Positions 23,044 to 31,774 of a stretch of DNA of 64,000 nt are shown in pieces. A model generated the notes under the pieces. The model worked only from the letters and a program-made list of their open reading frames with translations. It ran no database searches and was not told the DNA's origin. The position numbers were made by a program, and so were the translations under genes. Source of the DNA: Bacteroidales bacterium UBA4331 (lineage in GTDB: Bacteria > Bacteroidota > Bacteroidia > Bacteroidales > Paludibacteraceae); the NCBI GenBank assembly GCA_002394395.1, contig DGTR01000027.1, positions 35,456-99,455 of the forward strand, in the 5' to 3' direction. The number at the start of each line of letters is the position of its first letter. Positions within the stretch are counted from its first letter, which is position 1.

Positions 23044-23343
23044 ATGAACTATCCTTTATACGATGTACCCTACCTCGTCCGGGAACCCAACGACACCTAT
23101 ATGTCCCAGACCCGGCACAAGATCGAGGTGCAAAACCAAGCGATTGTCGATGCGTATTTCATAGCCCGGGACAAAGGACTATCCGCGGAATCGGCGAGAA
23201 AAACGGCCGCCCAAAAGCACGGCATTCCCACCATCCGCGTGTACCACTCCCTGCGATGGTTTTACCAGGAGGCGGTAAGACGAGGAAAATACAGTTTTTT
23301 GATAAAATTTCCACCTGCAAAGGAACACATTGTTCACTTTTGA
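23044..23343 (+). CDS. Hypothetical protein with helix-turn-helix-like part
   Basis: 99 residues. Residues about 35-75 (VDAYFIARDKGLSAESARKT then AAQKHGIPTIRVYHSLRWFY) have the spacing of a helix-turn-helix: helix, Gly-Leu-Ser turn, helix, then a charged recognition-like helix. The C-terminal KFPPAKEHIVHF may be poorly structured. If correct it could be a small DNA-binding protein of the island. No family match recognised. Confidence 0.6.
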   Translation: MNYPLYDVPYLVREPNDTYMSQTRHKIEVQNQAIVDAYFIARDKGLSAESARKTAAQKHGIPTIRVYHSLRWFYQEAVRRGKYSFLIKFPPAKEHIVHF

Positions 23344-23345
23344 TG

Positions 23346-23417
23346 TATCTTTGCACCGTCTTTCAAAATTCAGTAACACCTCAGTAAGACTTTTGTAAGA
23401 CTTTTATAAGACTTTTC
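23346..23417 (+). promoter_or_regulatory. -7 box and 11-nt tandem repeat before the small lipoprotein gene
   Basis: TATCTTTG (23346-23353) is followed by GCACCGTCTTTCAAAA, much like the start regions at 21892 and 54374. Three tandem copies of TAAGACTTTTN follow (23385-23395, 23396-23406, 23407-23417). The -33 is not clear. Confidence 0.5.
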
Positions 23418-23471
23418 ACCCCCACAGGTTTAACTCTCGGCGCTACCCCGCCGAGCAAAAAAATCACTACT

Positions 23472-23672
23472 ATGACCAAGCAACGTATCTACAAAATCAT
23501 CGTCACTCTCGCGACGGCCATTGTGACGTGTGCAGCGATCGCACTGGGACTCACGTCCTGCAATGTGACTCGGACCATCACCACCCAGAGTCAGTATTAC
23601 CAACGCGGCGACACCACCTGCACCATCGTCACCAAGACCATCGAGCAGTATGACGCGAGCAAGAAACTGTAA
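23472..23672 (+). CDS. Small lipoprotein (lipobox LTSC)
   Basis: 66 residues. MTKQRIYKIIVTLATAIVTC then AAIALGLTSCNVTRTITTQS: signal helix, lipobox LTSC with Cys30, and a short soluble tail with QYYQRGDTTCTIVTKTIE. Short lipoproteins of the form SCNVTRTxTTQSQYYQ-G-DT recur in Bacteroidales phage or element regions as I remember them; no function is known to me. Preceded by the promoter-like region at 23346. Confidence 0.7.
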   Translation: MTKQRIYKIIVTLATAIVTCAAIALGLTSCNVTRTITTQSQYYQRGDTTCTIVTKTIEQYDASKKL

Positions 23673-23753
23673 CGTTTCTCTCCCAAAACTCACTCACTTA
23701 TTATTTACTTTTAACCCCTCGTACGGCACGAGCGAAAACAACGCCGAAACACT

Positions 23754-24143
23754 ATGGCAAAAGCAACTGTCGGCGCCGGTGGAATCGAGTACATCCAAGG
23801 CGCCCTGAAGAAACCCAAGAAACAAGACGGTCACAAACACGGCAACTACGTCATCATGACGCACCGAACGGCAGCGACCACCAACCCGGACTGCCAACGC
23901 ATCTACGTCAAGGATCCCGATTCGTACAAGCGCAACAGCCCGTTGAGTCAGCGCGAGATCCAGATCCGTAACCGCTTCACCGCGGTAGCGCAGATGATCA
24001 AGGCCCGCAAGGCCGATCTCTCAAAGCTCACCACCGATCAGGCGAACTTCCGCGCACAGAAGAACGACCCCGATGGCGCAAAAACCATGAAGGCGTACTA
24101 CTGGAAGATCTGCGGCGCGGAGTGGGATCAGCAACACAGTTAA
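23754..24143 (+). CDS. Hypothetical basic protein, last island gene
   Basis: 129 residues, rich in Lys/Arg/Gln. MAKATVGAGGIEYIQGALKK then PKKQDGHKHGNYVIMTHRTA, QRIYVKDPDSYKRNSPLSQR, and a C-terminal KAYYWKICGAEWDQQHS. It looks like a compact nucleic-acid- or peptide-binding protein, but no motif proves it. It follows the small lipoprotein gene by 81 nt, presumably in the same transcript, and converges on the second BspA gene. Not recognised. Confidence 0.65.
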   Translation: MAKATVGAGGIEYIQGALKKPKKQDGHKHGNYVIMTHRTAATTNPDCQRIYVKDPDSYKRNSPLSQREIQIRNRFTAVAQMIKARKADLSKLTTDQANFRAQKNDPDGAKTMKAYYWKICGAEWDQQHS

Positions 24144-24149
24144 GCCCAA

Positions 24150-24207
24150 AGCCCCACCCCGACCCTCCCCCGTAGGGAGGGATGAGGGAAGAGGGGTTAG
24201 GGGGTAG
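24150..24207. repeat. Family H G-rich repeat between convergent genes
   Basis: CCCACCCCGACCCTCCCCCG then TAGGGAGGGATGAGGGAAGA and GGGGTTAGGGGGTAGAG. Hairpin core CCCTCCCcCGTAGGGAGGG. It may end both converging transcripts. Confidence 0.65.
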
Positions 24208-24209
24208 AG

Positions 24210-27200
24210 TTATTTTATCTCCTGGCCGGTGATGGTATAGACCTTGTTTCCGCGGAGGATGAACACGTGGTTGTTCATAAGGATCTTACGAACGTCCTCC
24301 GTTCCTGTCGTCGATGAGCCTATGTGGTCTAAGCCCGTTGGAACTTCTGCCGTAGTGGTGAAGGAGCCGGATTTAGTATCAATAGGTTCATCGTCTTTGT
24401 CAAAGGCCTGTATCTCAAAGAAGTACTCATGATCAGGATCCAAGCCGGTGATGGTGAAGTCAAGCGTGGTGGTACCTACAACGATCAGCTTGCGCAGGTG
24501 GCGTTTCTTAGGCGCTTGCGGCTGATTCAATACGTACGCCGGAGCATATGTCGGTACACCGAAATCGATACGAATCAATATGCCGGCAGCGTTGAAGGTG
24601 AGCGTGCATAGTCTCTCGGTCTGCTCTGGATTCGCCCAGATGATCAGCGTGTAATACTCTGCACCACTGACAATCGGCCAGGTGAAATCAACGGTATGAC
24701 TCTCCGGCTCTACGTAAACTTCTTCAGGCGTTTCTACGGAGCAGTCAGCTATCTGCAGGGTAAAGATCTCTATGGAGTCACAACGGTGAGCGATGGTATC
24801 CTGAATAGCCTCCGAGTAGAGACGACCGTTATAGATGAAGGACTCACCTTGGCACATCTGGTATTCGTTGTAGAACGTATCCCTCGGCAGCACCGTTACC
24901 ATCATGGAGGCGGAGATTGGGGTATAGATCATCAACGGCTCGTCATGATGCGAATAAAGGGTAACCGAGACAAGATAAGCACCGGTGTCCGGGAACTGAT
25001 AATAAACGTCAGTAGAAGCATTACGTATCATTGGTCCTCCTTCCAAAGTCCACTCGATGTAGTCATACGGGATGTCGGATGGTATCGAATAATAGGACCG
25101 CTCACCGAGACATACATATTCATCTCCTGAAATCATTAGTTGCCAAGCGGTACCACCCAATGAATATGCGTACGATCCATCTTCTTCGGTTCCATACGCG
25201 TGCGCTATCACTCCATGCGGGTTGCGCAGAGAATATGTACAATCATAGCAAGACGGCAACGCTACGCGGCTATAGGAATACGCCGGATTGCCGGGAACCG
25301 GAGTCCACTCAAGAGGAATATCATATTGCTGACTCATCCTTAATGTCGTCTGGTCACAATATGCTGACACTGCAACCAGATTGACGAAGTGGTGATACCC
25401 GTACTGTGAGGACGAAGGAGCGGCGAAGAGCGCATCCGTAGTTCCCATATCCACCGGTGCAATCCAAACCATAGACGGGTCGCCCACACCGTCAACGGAC
25501 TCAGTCTCAACGGCAGTATAACTATTTCCCACGTCGTATGAATAAACGGCAACAGGCATTGAAGTATGCAGATAAACAGCATCAGACTGTACGATTAAAG
25601 GAATTGTCTCTATGAGTTTGCTATGCCTTCGGGTCAGATCGCCGACACTCATCTCAAATTCGAAAGTCTGCCCGGCATTAATGGTTGCCATTTCATAACC
25701 GTCGATGGCGATTGACGTTCCATCCGCCAAAGCGGTGATGCGTACGCGGTTGGCGTCTTTCTGCAACGAGCGGGTGACAACGAACTCTGTTCCCCAGAAA
25801 TTCGTCGGTATAGCCTGTTCATAAAGACAATCACGTGCTGATACTCCGTTCGGTACTTGCGTTAAGATATTTCCGCTGAAAACGGCGATTGACTTATTCA
25901 ATAGTGCCTTCACATGCGTGCCGGAAAGGCTCTGTTGATTTTGAGAGAGCACGTAGTAGATCTGACCACTATTCAGAGAAACCGTGTAAGGAACGCCGGC
26001 AGGATGATTGTCCAGGGTAGTGGAAGACGGCACAATCTCTACCGTCGTGCTATCTTCGGTCGCAAGAATAGTGATGGTTGTATAGGATTCATCATAATTA
26101 TTGTATGGACGATAATCCTGGGTATAATACTCCGCTCCCAGCATTGAAACCGGCAGAATAGCGGTTGCATCGGATGACATGTGCATGTATTGCATGGCAA
26201 CGACGGAGATATCTTCCGTTGATTCTACATGCAGTCCTAACGGCATCGTTCTTCCTGCCATGGCCGCAATGCCTGAGGCGCTATTCGCATTTCTCGGATA
26301 CCATTGTTCCAAAGGTATATCATGTTCCTCATATACCTGTCCGGCTTGCAGAATTCGTGTGATTTCCCAGTTTGTAGCCGGATTATGGATCGTTACTGTG
26401 CATGCTTTCTTAGCCGAAAGAATCAGATACGGTGTTTGTGGTACGCTTTCTCCGTCGGCATTTGTTGCCAAGGTCAAGCCCACCCAGAAATGTCTTCCTT
26501 CCATCGTGAATTGAGAGGGCGATACGCACGATGCCGATTGCCGGGTAACCGGGATATCGCCTCTCAGTGTATCTCCGCAAGAAGTAATCGCCCAATATTC
26601 GGCGATGTTGTTGAGCGGATACTCTCCTATTTTACACCCAAACTCCAATATTTTAGGAGCATAACGGTTGGCTTCAGCAAAGGCTTTGCGGAACTGCTTC
26701 TCGGTGTGGCTGAAATACAGATGTCCGAGGTCATCGCAAATAGGATAATAATCTTCGCTCAGGTTCGGCATAATGTTGGTATAGACGAAGAAATGCCGGT
26801 ATCCGATGACGGTATCAGAGTTGATGACGATATCTTCCCAACTATCACCGGCACAGACAATATCTATCATGCCGACTTCATACTCCGCCTCGACTGCAAA
26901 ACGCGTTCCTTCTTCCAAGTGTACGGTACGAGGGTTATCCTGATTTCCGTCGGACCATTGCGTGAAGAAATATCCGGCTTTCTCAAGAGCTTGGAACCGT
27001 AGGGTGGAGTTGTTGATACATGCAGGCATTGTCAGGATCTCTGCATCCCCTACCGAGTAGTCATAGATACCTTCTATAGGAGGCCAATATTTCCATACCT
27101 GCGAGGAACGATAGGCTTGTGCGGTACCACACGGTACGTGCAACTCAAAGTCGTATGTGTCTCTGAAGAAACGAGATCCACTTGCATTGGTAGGCGGCGT

Positions 27201-29561
27201 TGTTGCCAGGCAGGTAACAGAGGCGAGCTGAGCGCAATCGTAGAAAGCACTTTGACCAATCGTATCCACATTCTCAGGAATCGTCAGGGTCTTAATCTTG
27301 GCTTTCCGGAATGCATATTCGCCAATCTTCCTCATGGAATTAGGCAGCGACAGGGAAACTAACGAGGTGTCATTCCTGAACGCATAATTTCCCACGGAAG
27401 TAACGCCTTCTTCAATCACTACGGAATGGAACGGTAAGAATCCTCTTGGACCAGCAGCACTATTGTCATTATACCATGGAGTCTCCCTCTCTCTGGTCCA
27501 GTTTGCCATCTCTCCGGTACCGCTGATCGTCAAGATACTGTCACAAGAGATTTCCCAAGTCAAATTGCTACCTTGCGCTCCGCAATATCCGGAGGCAAGA
27601 GGACATGGGGGTATAGGTTCACCTCCTCCTTCTTCTCCTCCTCCTTCTATAGGTAAGATGTTTGTAAACTCTGACCATTCTTCTGCATTTCGGTATGATT
27701 CTATCGATTCTGCGGGGACATAAAGGGTCATGCGAGATTTATCCGCATCAAACGACCTGGCACTTCCCGAGGCTAAAGCAGGAGGAGTCGTGGCGTAACA
27801 AATAATTGTCCGGAGAGAGGCGCAATCTCGGAACGCTTCTTTCTCTATACTGCTAAGGCTTGCACCCAACTGAAGCGTGGTTAAATATCTACAACTTTTA
27901 AATGCATTTCTGCCTATGGTATATACGCCGTTTCCAATGACGGCCGACTGCAATGATCCTAAATTTTGGAAAGCATACTCCCCGATATTGGCATTTGGAA
28001 TGGATACGTATGTTAAATCATTATTATTGGAAAAGGCACGATAACCTATCTCTGTAACACTACTGGGAATAAGCAGCGAATCCTTCAAATCCATGTTTCC
28101 GAAAGCATAATTTCCAATAGTAGTTATATCGCCATCAAAGGAAATAGCACGGATACTCCTTTCGTAAGGGCGCCACGGAATGGTGGATGAAGAGTAATTA
28201 TCCATTGCACCGCTACCGCGGAAAGTCAGCAGACCATCGCAATTCAGTTCCCAAATTAAATTTGCGCCACAGGAATCGCTTACGGTAGAATCAGCCTCCA
28301 CGAAATAACCATAAACCACTGTATCACCGCGTACAAAATAATTGCGGGTTACGGAATCTGTTTGACATAGGTACGCATTACTCTCATCGCTCCATCCCTT
28401 AAAGGCGTACCCCTCAAGAGGTGTTGCCGTTAGGTGGAGGTAGGTGCCATACTCATATTGACCATGGATATAAGTCACTTTTCCCTTTGTGGTATCGGCG
28501 GAATATACGGATACCATATAGCTATTCGGTGCGAAGATAGCAGTAAAAGCGGAATCCTGCGTAACTGTTACATTACGGGGATTATCGGTCACGCTATCAG
28601 ACCATTGTACGAAATGGTAGCCGCTATAGGGATTTGCCGATAGCGTCATGCTGGTTCCGTCACACAGTGCCCGTACATTCAGTTTATCTACATATCCGGA
28701 GCCTTCATAGTTGAGGGTTACAGCATGCTCGACAGCTCCTACGGACTCATAAATGCGCGATTCCTGCATCCCTAACGCCCGGGCATATATATCTTTCATT
28801 CCGCATGGGATATAAAACGAAATGGGGTCATACCAATAGAAGGCACCATTCATATGAGGGCAATGATCGAAGGTGACAGACTGAAGATGCTGACAACCAT
28901 GGAAAGCTCCTTGGTAAATGGTATCACATTGGCTGGGGATAGTATATTGTTCTACGTATCTCCCAAGAGGGTATTGTATCAACGAAATGGTATCTCTGCG
29001 GAAGAGAACTCCGTCCGGACTAACAAAATGGGGATTGTTGATTGCTTCAAACTCTCGTATGGAATAGCAATCCAAAAAACACATTTCGCCTATAGACGAC
29101 ACCGTCGAAGGCAGTATGACTCGCCATAAATTGTTGCAATACTCAAACGCAAAATCATCAATACGCTCCAATCCCTCCTGCAAAACAAGGGTTTGCAGGC
29201 CGTTACTTTCGAATGCTCCGCTGCCGATGGATTTCACGCTCTGCGGCACGGTGATGGTATCCACCGCTTGCATGCTCTCAAAAGCAAGACTGCCGATATG
29301 CGTAATGCCCTCCGAGAGGTATATATGCCTTATCTCATAAGTGCGGTAATGCTGCCAGGGAAGTTCTGTTGAATCCTGGAAATCACGCATCGCGCCATTT
29401 CCGCTGATACTCAGCGTTCCGTCACTGCTGAACTCCCATCGTAAAGCGGTACTGTCTTTACCTGCTCCGCAATATCCGGAGTCAACCACATAAGACTCTG
29501 CATGAAGTATAGTACCTATACTTACTAATGCAATCAACAAAAATAAAATTTTAGTTTTCAT
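24210..29561 (-). CDS. Large multidomain surface protein: LRR_5, InlB-like, IgGFc-binding-like, FN3-like, sorting-type tail
   Basis: 1783 residues. Signal peptide MKTKILFLLIALVSIGTILH; LRR_5 blocks about 30-240, 430-630 and 640-820 (IEEGVTSVGNYAFRNDTSLV); InlB-like B-repeats about 265-420 (YSGYHFVQWSDSVTDNPRNV); an IgGFc-binding-like region about 1090-1340 (TTITILATEDSTTVEIVPSS, VFSGNILTQVPNGVSARDCL); a PKD-like domain near 1500; FN3-like about 1620-1727; tail MNNHVFILRGNKVYTITGQ. Predicted as a secreted adhesin or ligand-binding protein. It starts 4 nt after xseA, so it belongs to the 24-38 kb operon and shares the IgGFc-like module with the 2291-residue protein. Confidence 0.87.
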   Translation of the reverse strand: MKTKILFLLIALVSIGTILHAESYVVDSGYCGAGKDSTALRWEFSSDGTLSISGNGAMRDFQDSTELPWQHYRTYEIRHIYLSEGITHIGSLAFESMQAVDTITVPQSVKSIGSGAFESNGLQTLVLQEGLERIDDFAFEYCNNLWRVILPSTVSSIGEMCFLDCYSIREFEAINNPHFVSPDGVLFRRDTISLIQYPLGRYVEQYTIPSQCDTIYQGAFHGCQHLQSVTFDHCPHMNGAFYWYDPISFYIPCGMKDIYARALGMQESRIYESVGAVEHAVTLNYEGSGYVDKLNVRALCDGTSMTLSANPYSGYHFVQWSDSVTDNPRNVTVTQDSAFTAIFAPNSYMVSVYSADTTKGKVTYIHGQYEYGTYLHLTATPLEGYAFKGWSDESNAYLCQTDSVTRNYFVRGDTVVYGYFVEADSTVSDSCGANLIWELNCDGLLTFRGSGAMDNYSSSTIPWRPYERSIRAISFDGDITTIGNYAFGNMDLKDSLLIPSSVTEIGYRAFSNNNDLTYVSIPNANIGEYAFQNLGSLQSAVIGNGVYTIGRNAFKSCRYLTTLQLGASLSSIEKEAFRDCASLRTIICYATTPPALASGSARSFDADKSRMTLYVPAESIESYRNAEEWSEFTNILPIEGGGEEGGGEPIPPCPLASGYCGAQGSNLTWEISCDSILTISGTGEMANWTRERETPWYNDNSAAGPRGFLPFHSVVIEEGVTSVGNYAFRNDTSLVSLSLPNSMRKIGEYAFRKAKIKTLTIPENVDTIGQSAFYDCAQLASVTCLATTPPTNASGSRFFRDTYDFELHVPCGTAQAYRSSQVWKYWPPIEGIYDYSVGDAEILTMPACINNSTLRFQALEKAGYFFTQWSDGNQDNPRTVHLEEGTRFAVEAEYEVGMIDIVCAGDSWEDIVINSDTVIGYRHFFVYTNIMPNLSEDYYPICDDLGHLYFSHTEKQFRKAFAEANRYAPKILEFGCKIGEYPLNNIAEYWAITSCGDTLRGDIPVTRQSASCVSPSQFTMEGRHFWVGLTLATNADGESVPQTPYLILSAKKACTVTIHNPATNWEITRILQAGQVYEEHDIPLEQWYPRNANSASGIAAMAGRTMPLGLHVESTEDISVVAMQYMHMSSDATAILPVSMLGAEYYTQDYRPYNNYDESYTTITILATEDSTTVEIVPSSTTLDNHPAGVPYTVSLNSGQIYYVLSQNQQSLSGTHVKALLNKSIAVFSGNILTQVPNGVSARDCLYEQAIPTNFWGTEFVVTRSLQKDANRVRITALADGTSIAIDGYEMATINAGQTFEFEMSVGDLTRRHSKLIETIPLIVQSDAVYLHTSMPVAVYSYDVGNSYTAVETESVDGVGDPSMVWIAPVDMGTTDALFAAPSSSQYGYHHFVNLVAVSAYCDQTTLRMSQQYDIPLEWTPVPGNPAYSYSRVALPSCYDCTYSLRNPHGVIAHAYGTEEDGSYAYSLGGTAWQLMISGDEYVCLGERSYYSIPSDIPYDYIEWTLEGGPMIRNASTDVYYQFPDTGAYLVSVTLYSHHDEPLMIYTPISASMMVTVLPRDTFYNEYQMCQGESFIYNGRLYSEAIQDTIAHRCDSIEIFTLQIADCSVETPEEVYVEPESHTVDFTWPIVSGAEYYTLIIWANPEQTERLCTLTFNAAGILIRIDFGVPTYAPAYVLNQPQAPKKRHLRKLIVVGTTTLDFTITGLDPDHEYFFEIQAFDKDDEPIDTKSGSFTTTAEVPTGLDHIGSSTTGTEDVRKILMNNHVFILRGNKVYTITGQEIK

Positions 29562-29565
29562 ATGA

Positions 29566-30684
29566 TTAGATGATTATATTTTGTACATTGGCAGTAAAAG
29601 TGCCATCGGCAAGATGGGTGGTGACCAGGTCACCGGGTGCAATCTCTGCTACCGAGCGAATGATTTTTCCGTTCTTCGTCAGCAGGGAGTAGCCCTTGCG
29701 ATAGAAAGCCTCGGGGTTACAAGCCGCAAGCCGTTGTTCGAGCAATTCGACACGGTGTCGTCTGAGCATGATCTGACGATCCGCCGTACGCCGTAGCCGC
29801 GTGTAGAGATCGTTGATGCGCGATGCCTGCGTATCCATGCGATGAATGAGCCATTCTGCTACGGCGGTAGGTGTCTTCAGTGTTTCATGCGCCACCATGT
29901 CTAATACCGAGACATCCCTCGTATGCCCGATACCGGTCAGGATCGGCAACTCGAATTGTGCACAGACGGCGCAGAGCTCGTAGTTGTCAAAGCAGGATAA
30001 GTCAGAGGTGGCTCCTCCGCCACGGATGATGACGACGCAATCAAAATATTTACCATCTGGACATTTACCATTTACCATTGATATCTCTTCCAATGCCGCG
30101 ATAATAGATTTAGGAGCTCCGTCACCCTGCATGGTCGCACCGAAGAGGGTCGTCTCGAACCCATACGGAGAATGCTCTAACTGATGTTTGAAATCCTCAT
30201 ATCCCGCGGCAGAAGGCGAAGAGATGACTGCTATCCGCCGGATGAGGGTGGGTAAAGGCAGGAGTTGTTGCGCCTCCAAAAGACCGTCCTTCTCAAGTTG
30301 TGCGATGGTCTGTTGTTTGAGTCGCGCTATATCGCCGATTGTGAAAGTCGGATCGATGCCGACGATAGAGAGACTTAGTCCATAGACGGGGTGAAAATGC
30401 ACCTCGCATTCCACTAGCACCGCCATGCCTTTTTGTAGCGACATGCCCGTCTCCGACTGAAAATAAGCGCAGAGCATCTCTTTTGTTCCTGCCCATAGTG
30501 TCGCGCGCATCTTAGCGCCTTGTCCGCCTGCAGAAGGTGCGTCAACAAGGTCCAGATACATATGTCCTCCGCGCTCCATGAGCGAGCTGATCTCCGCTTG
30601 TACCCAATAGGAGGGTGCGAGTGACGAGTCTAACACTTCGCCTATCTCTGCGCAGAGTTCCGAGAGAGTATATCTATTTACCAT
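29566..30684 (-). CDS. xseA: Exodeoxyribonuclease VII large subunit
   Basis: 372 residues from the ATG at 30684 (MVNRYTLSELCAEIGEVLDS), giving the expected N-terminal OB-fold (YWVQAEISSLMERGGHMYLD). The catalytic region has ISSPSAAGYEDFKHQL, VIIRGGGATSDLSCFDNYEL, PILTGIGHTRDVSVLDMVAH and TPTAVAEWLI, all typical of XseA, which degrades single-stranded DNA. XseB is not in this window. Residues about 200-213 (SMVNGKCPDGKYF) come from a family A repeat, and the start codon itself lies in another family A run. It is embedded between surface-protein genes, an odd place for it. Confidence 0.93.
   Translation of the reverse strand: MVNRYTLSELCAEIGEVLDSSLAPSYWVQAEISSLMERGGHMYLDLVDAPSAGGQGAKMRATLWAGTKEMLCAYFQSETGMSLQKGMAVLVECEVHFHPVYGLSLSIVGIDPTFTIGDIARLKQQTIAQLEKDGLLEAQQLLPLPTLIRRIAVISSPSAAGYEDFKHQLEHSPYGFETTLFGATMQGDGAPKSIIAALEEISMVNGKCPDGKYFDCVVIIRGGGATSDLSCFDNYELCAVCAQFELPILTGIGHTRDVSVLDMVAHETLKTPTAVAEWLIHRMDTQASRINDLYTRLRRTADRQIMLRRHRVELLEQRLAACNPEAFYRKGYSLLTKNGKIIRSVAEIAPGDLVTTHLADGTFTANVQNIII
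30045..30083. repeat. Family A repeat inside xseA
   Basis: In minus sense: ATCAATGGTAAATGGTAAAT then GTCCAGATGGTAAATATTT. Read in frame, adding SMVNGKCPDGKYF before the conserved VVIIRGGG block. Confidence 0.75.
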
Positions 30685-30713
30685 TTGGTCATGTACCATG
30701 TACCATTTAGTGG
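30679..30713. repeat. Family A repeat at the xseA start
   Basis: In minus sense: CTAAATGGTACATGGTACAT then GACCAAATGGTAAATAG. The TAA of the upstream gene and the ATG of xseA both lie in the run. Confidence 0.8.
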
Positions 30714-31774
30714 TTGGCAGGGTTACAGAGGATACATTTATCATCCGGCCGGAAGGCAAAGAGGAAAGTGACCCGTATGCCTACAGAGAGGTTGCGGAGC
30801 CAGTATTTGGAAGCCTCTTCGGTCGAGAAGACATGATCCGTCGTGTACGTGGAGAAGTCATAGATCGACTCGGTAGGGATGCCATAAAGGGCGCCCTTGG
30901 TGGAAGGGCATATATTGAGCAACGAACCTTCGACATAACCCGCCACGCGGAGTCTTCCGTCCAAACGGTCTGCCGGACGCGTACGGTAGTTACGCACGGA
31001 TTGCCGGGTGTTATACTCATATCCTATCTCCGCGTGCGCCGTGAGGTCGAACTTCAACGCCAAGGGGCCGCCTTTGCGCTCTAACGGCACATCTTTGCGG
31101 AAGCCATGATTATCCATCTCTTCCCAGATACCTACGTACCGCTCGTATTTACCTGCCGTAGAGACAGTCATGGCGGTAGAGGTAGAGCCCATGAAGGCGT
31201 ATCCGGCATGGACGCCGACGAGGAAATAACCGATACCCTGAGGGGCAAAGAAATAATGGCCGACATTCAGCGGGATACGTCCGTAGAGGTGTTGCGCCAT
31301 GTCCCGCCGGTCCACAAACGTGTGTTTGAGGGTGAAAGGAGCAGGGGTGATAGCCGACCAGGTATCCATCATATTCTCATGATAGATGACGGCAGGGTTC
31401 ATATCCGTAAAGACGCGTTGCGCCGAGATGCCGAGACCGGTCTGGATGATCAGACCTGCGAAATGGTACTCGTAGAGCAGGTGCAGATCCAGCGATCCTC
31501 CGCCCGGTGTGTGCTTTGCCTCGGGCATATTGTTCAGGAAGGTGGACCATCCGCCGGTGAGCGACAGACCCACGAGGTGATGCGAGCCCGAATACTCGGA
31601 AGCATGCAGACCCATGAGCACATCGGTCTGGTTCTCTACGTCTTTGGTAGAGAAGCCTCTGAGGGAAGAGAGTTCGAACTCTCTTTTCTCCGATACGGAA
31701 TAGCGGCGTTGCGCCATGCCGGTCATCGTTGTGAGACAGAGGATCAGAAGGATGATATGTCGCAGTTGGGACAT
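30707..31774 (-). CDS. Outer-membrane beta-barrel protein coupled to the giant adhesin gene
   Basis: 355 residues. Signal peptide MSQLRHIILLILCLTTMTGM (cleaved near AQRR); many amphipathic strands (GLSLTGGWSTFLNN, HLLYEYHFAGLIIQTGLGIS, YFLVGVHAGYAFMG) and a last strand LSVGIRVTFLFAF indicate a barrel. After it comes a short tail with Cys-x-x-Cys (DDKCILCNPANH). Its start overlaps the end of the 2291-residue gene by 31 nt, recalling sprB/sprF pairs in which a barrel helps secrete a repeat adhesin, though its sequence does not show the usual PorP/SprF start. Family not named with certainty. Confidence 0.78.
   Translation of the reverse strand: MSQLRHIILLILCLTTMTGMAQRRYSVSEKREFELSSLRGFSTKDVENQTDVLMGLHASEYSGSHHLVGLSLTGGWSTFLNNMPEAKHTPGGGSLDLHLLYEYHFAGLIIQTGLGISAQRVFTDMNPAVIYHENMMDTWSAITPAPFTLKHTFVDRRDMAQHLYGRIPLNVGHYFFAPQGIGYFLVGVHAGYAFMGSTSTAMTVSTAGKYERYVGIWEEMDNHGFRKDVPLERKGGPLALKFDLTAHAEIGYEYNTRQSVRNYRTRPADRLDGRLRVAGYVEGSLLNICPSTKGALYGIPTESIYDFSTYTTDHVFSTEEASKYWLRNLSVGIRVTFLFAFRPDDKCILCNPANH

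Noticed and set aside
24144..24209. Element attachment site at the island end
   Set aside because: The sequence is the GC-rich family H repeat also found elsewhere; no matching direct repeat was found near 20.0-21.2 kb.
30685..30759. Upstream start of xseA adding 25 residues
   Set aside because: The extra residues overlap the barrel gene and translate a repeat; the OB-fold begins at MVNRYTLSEL.
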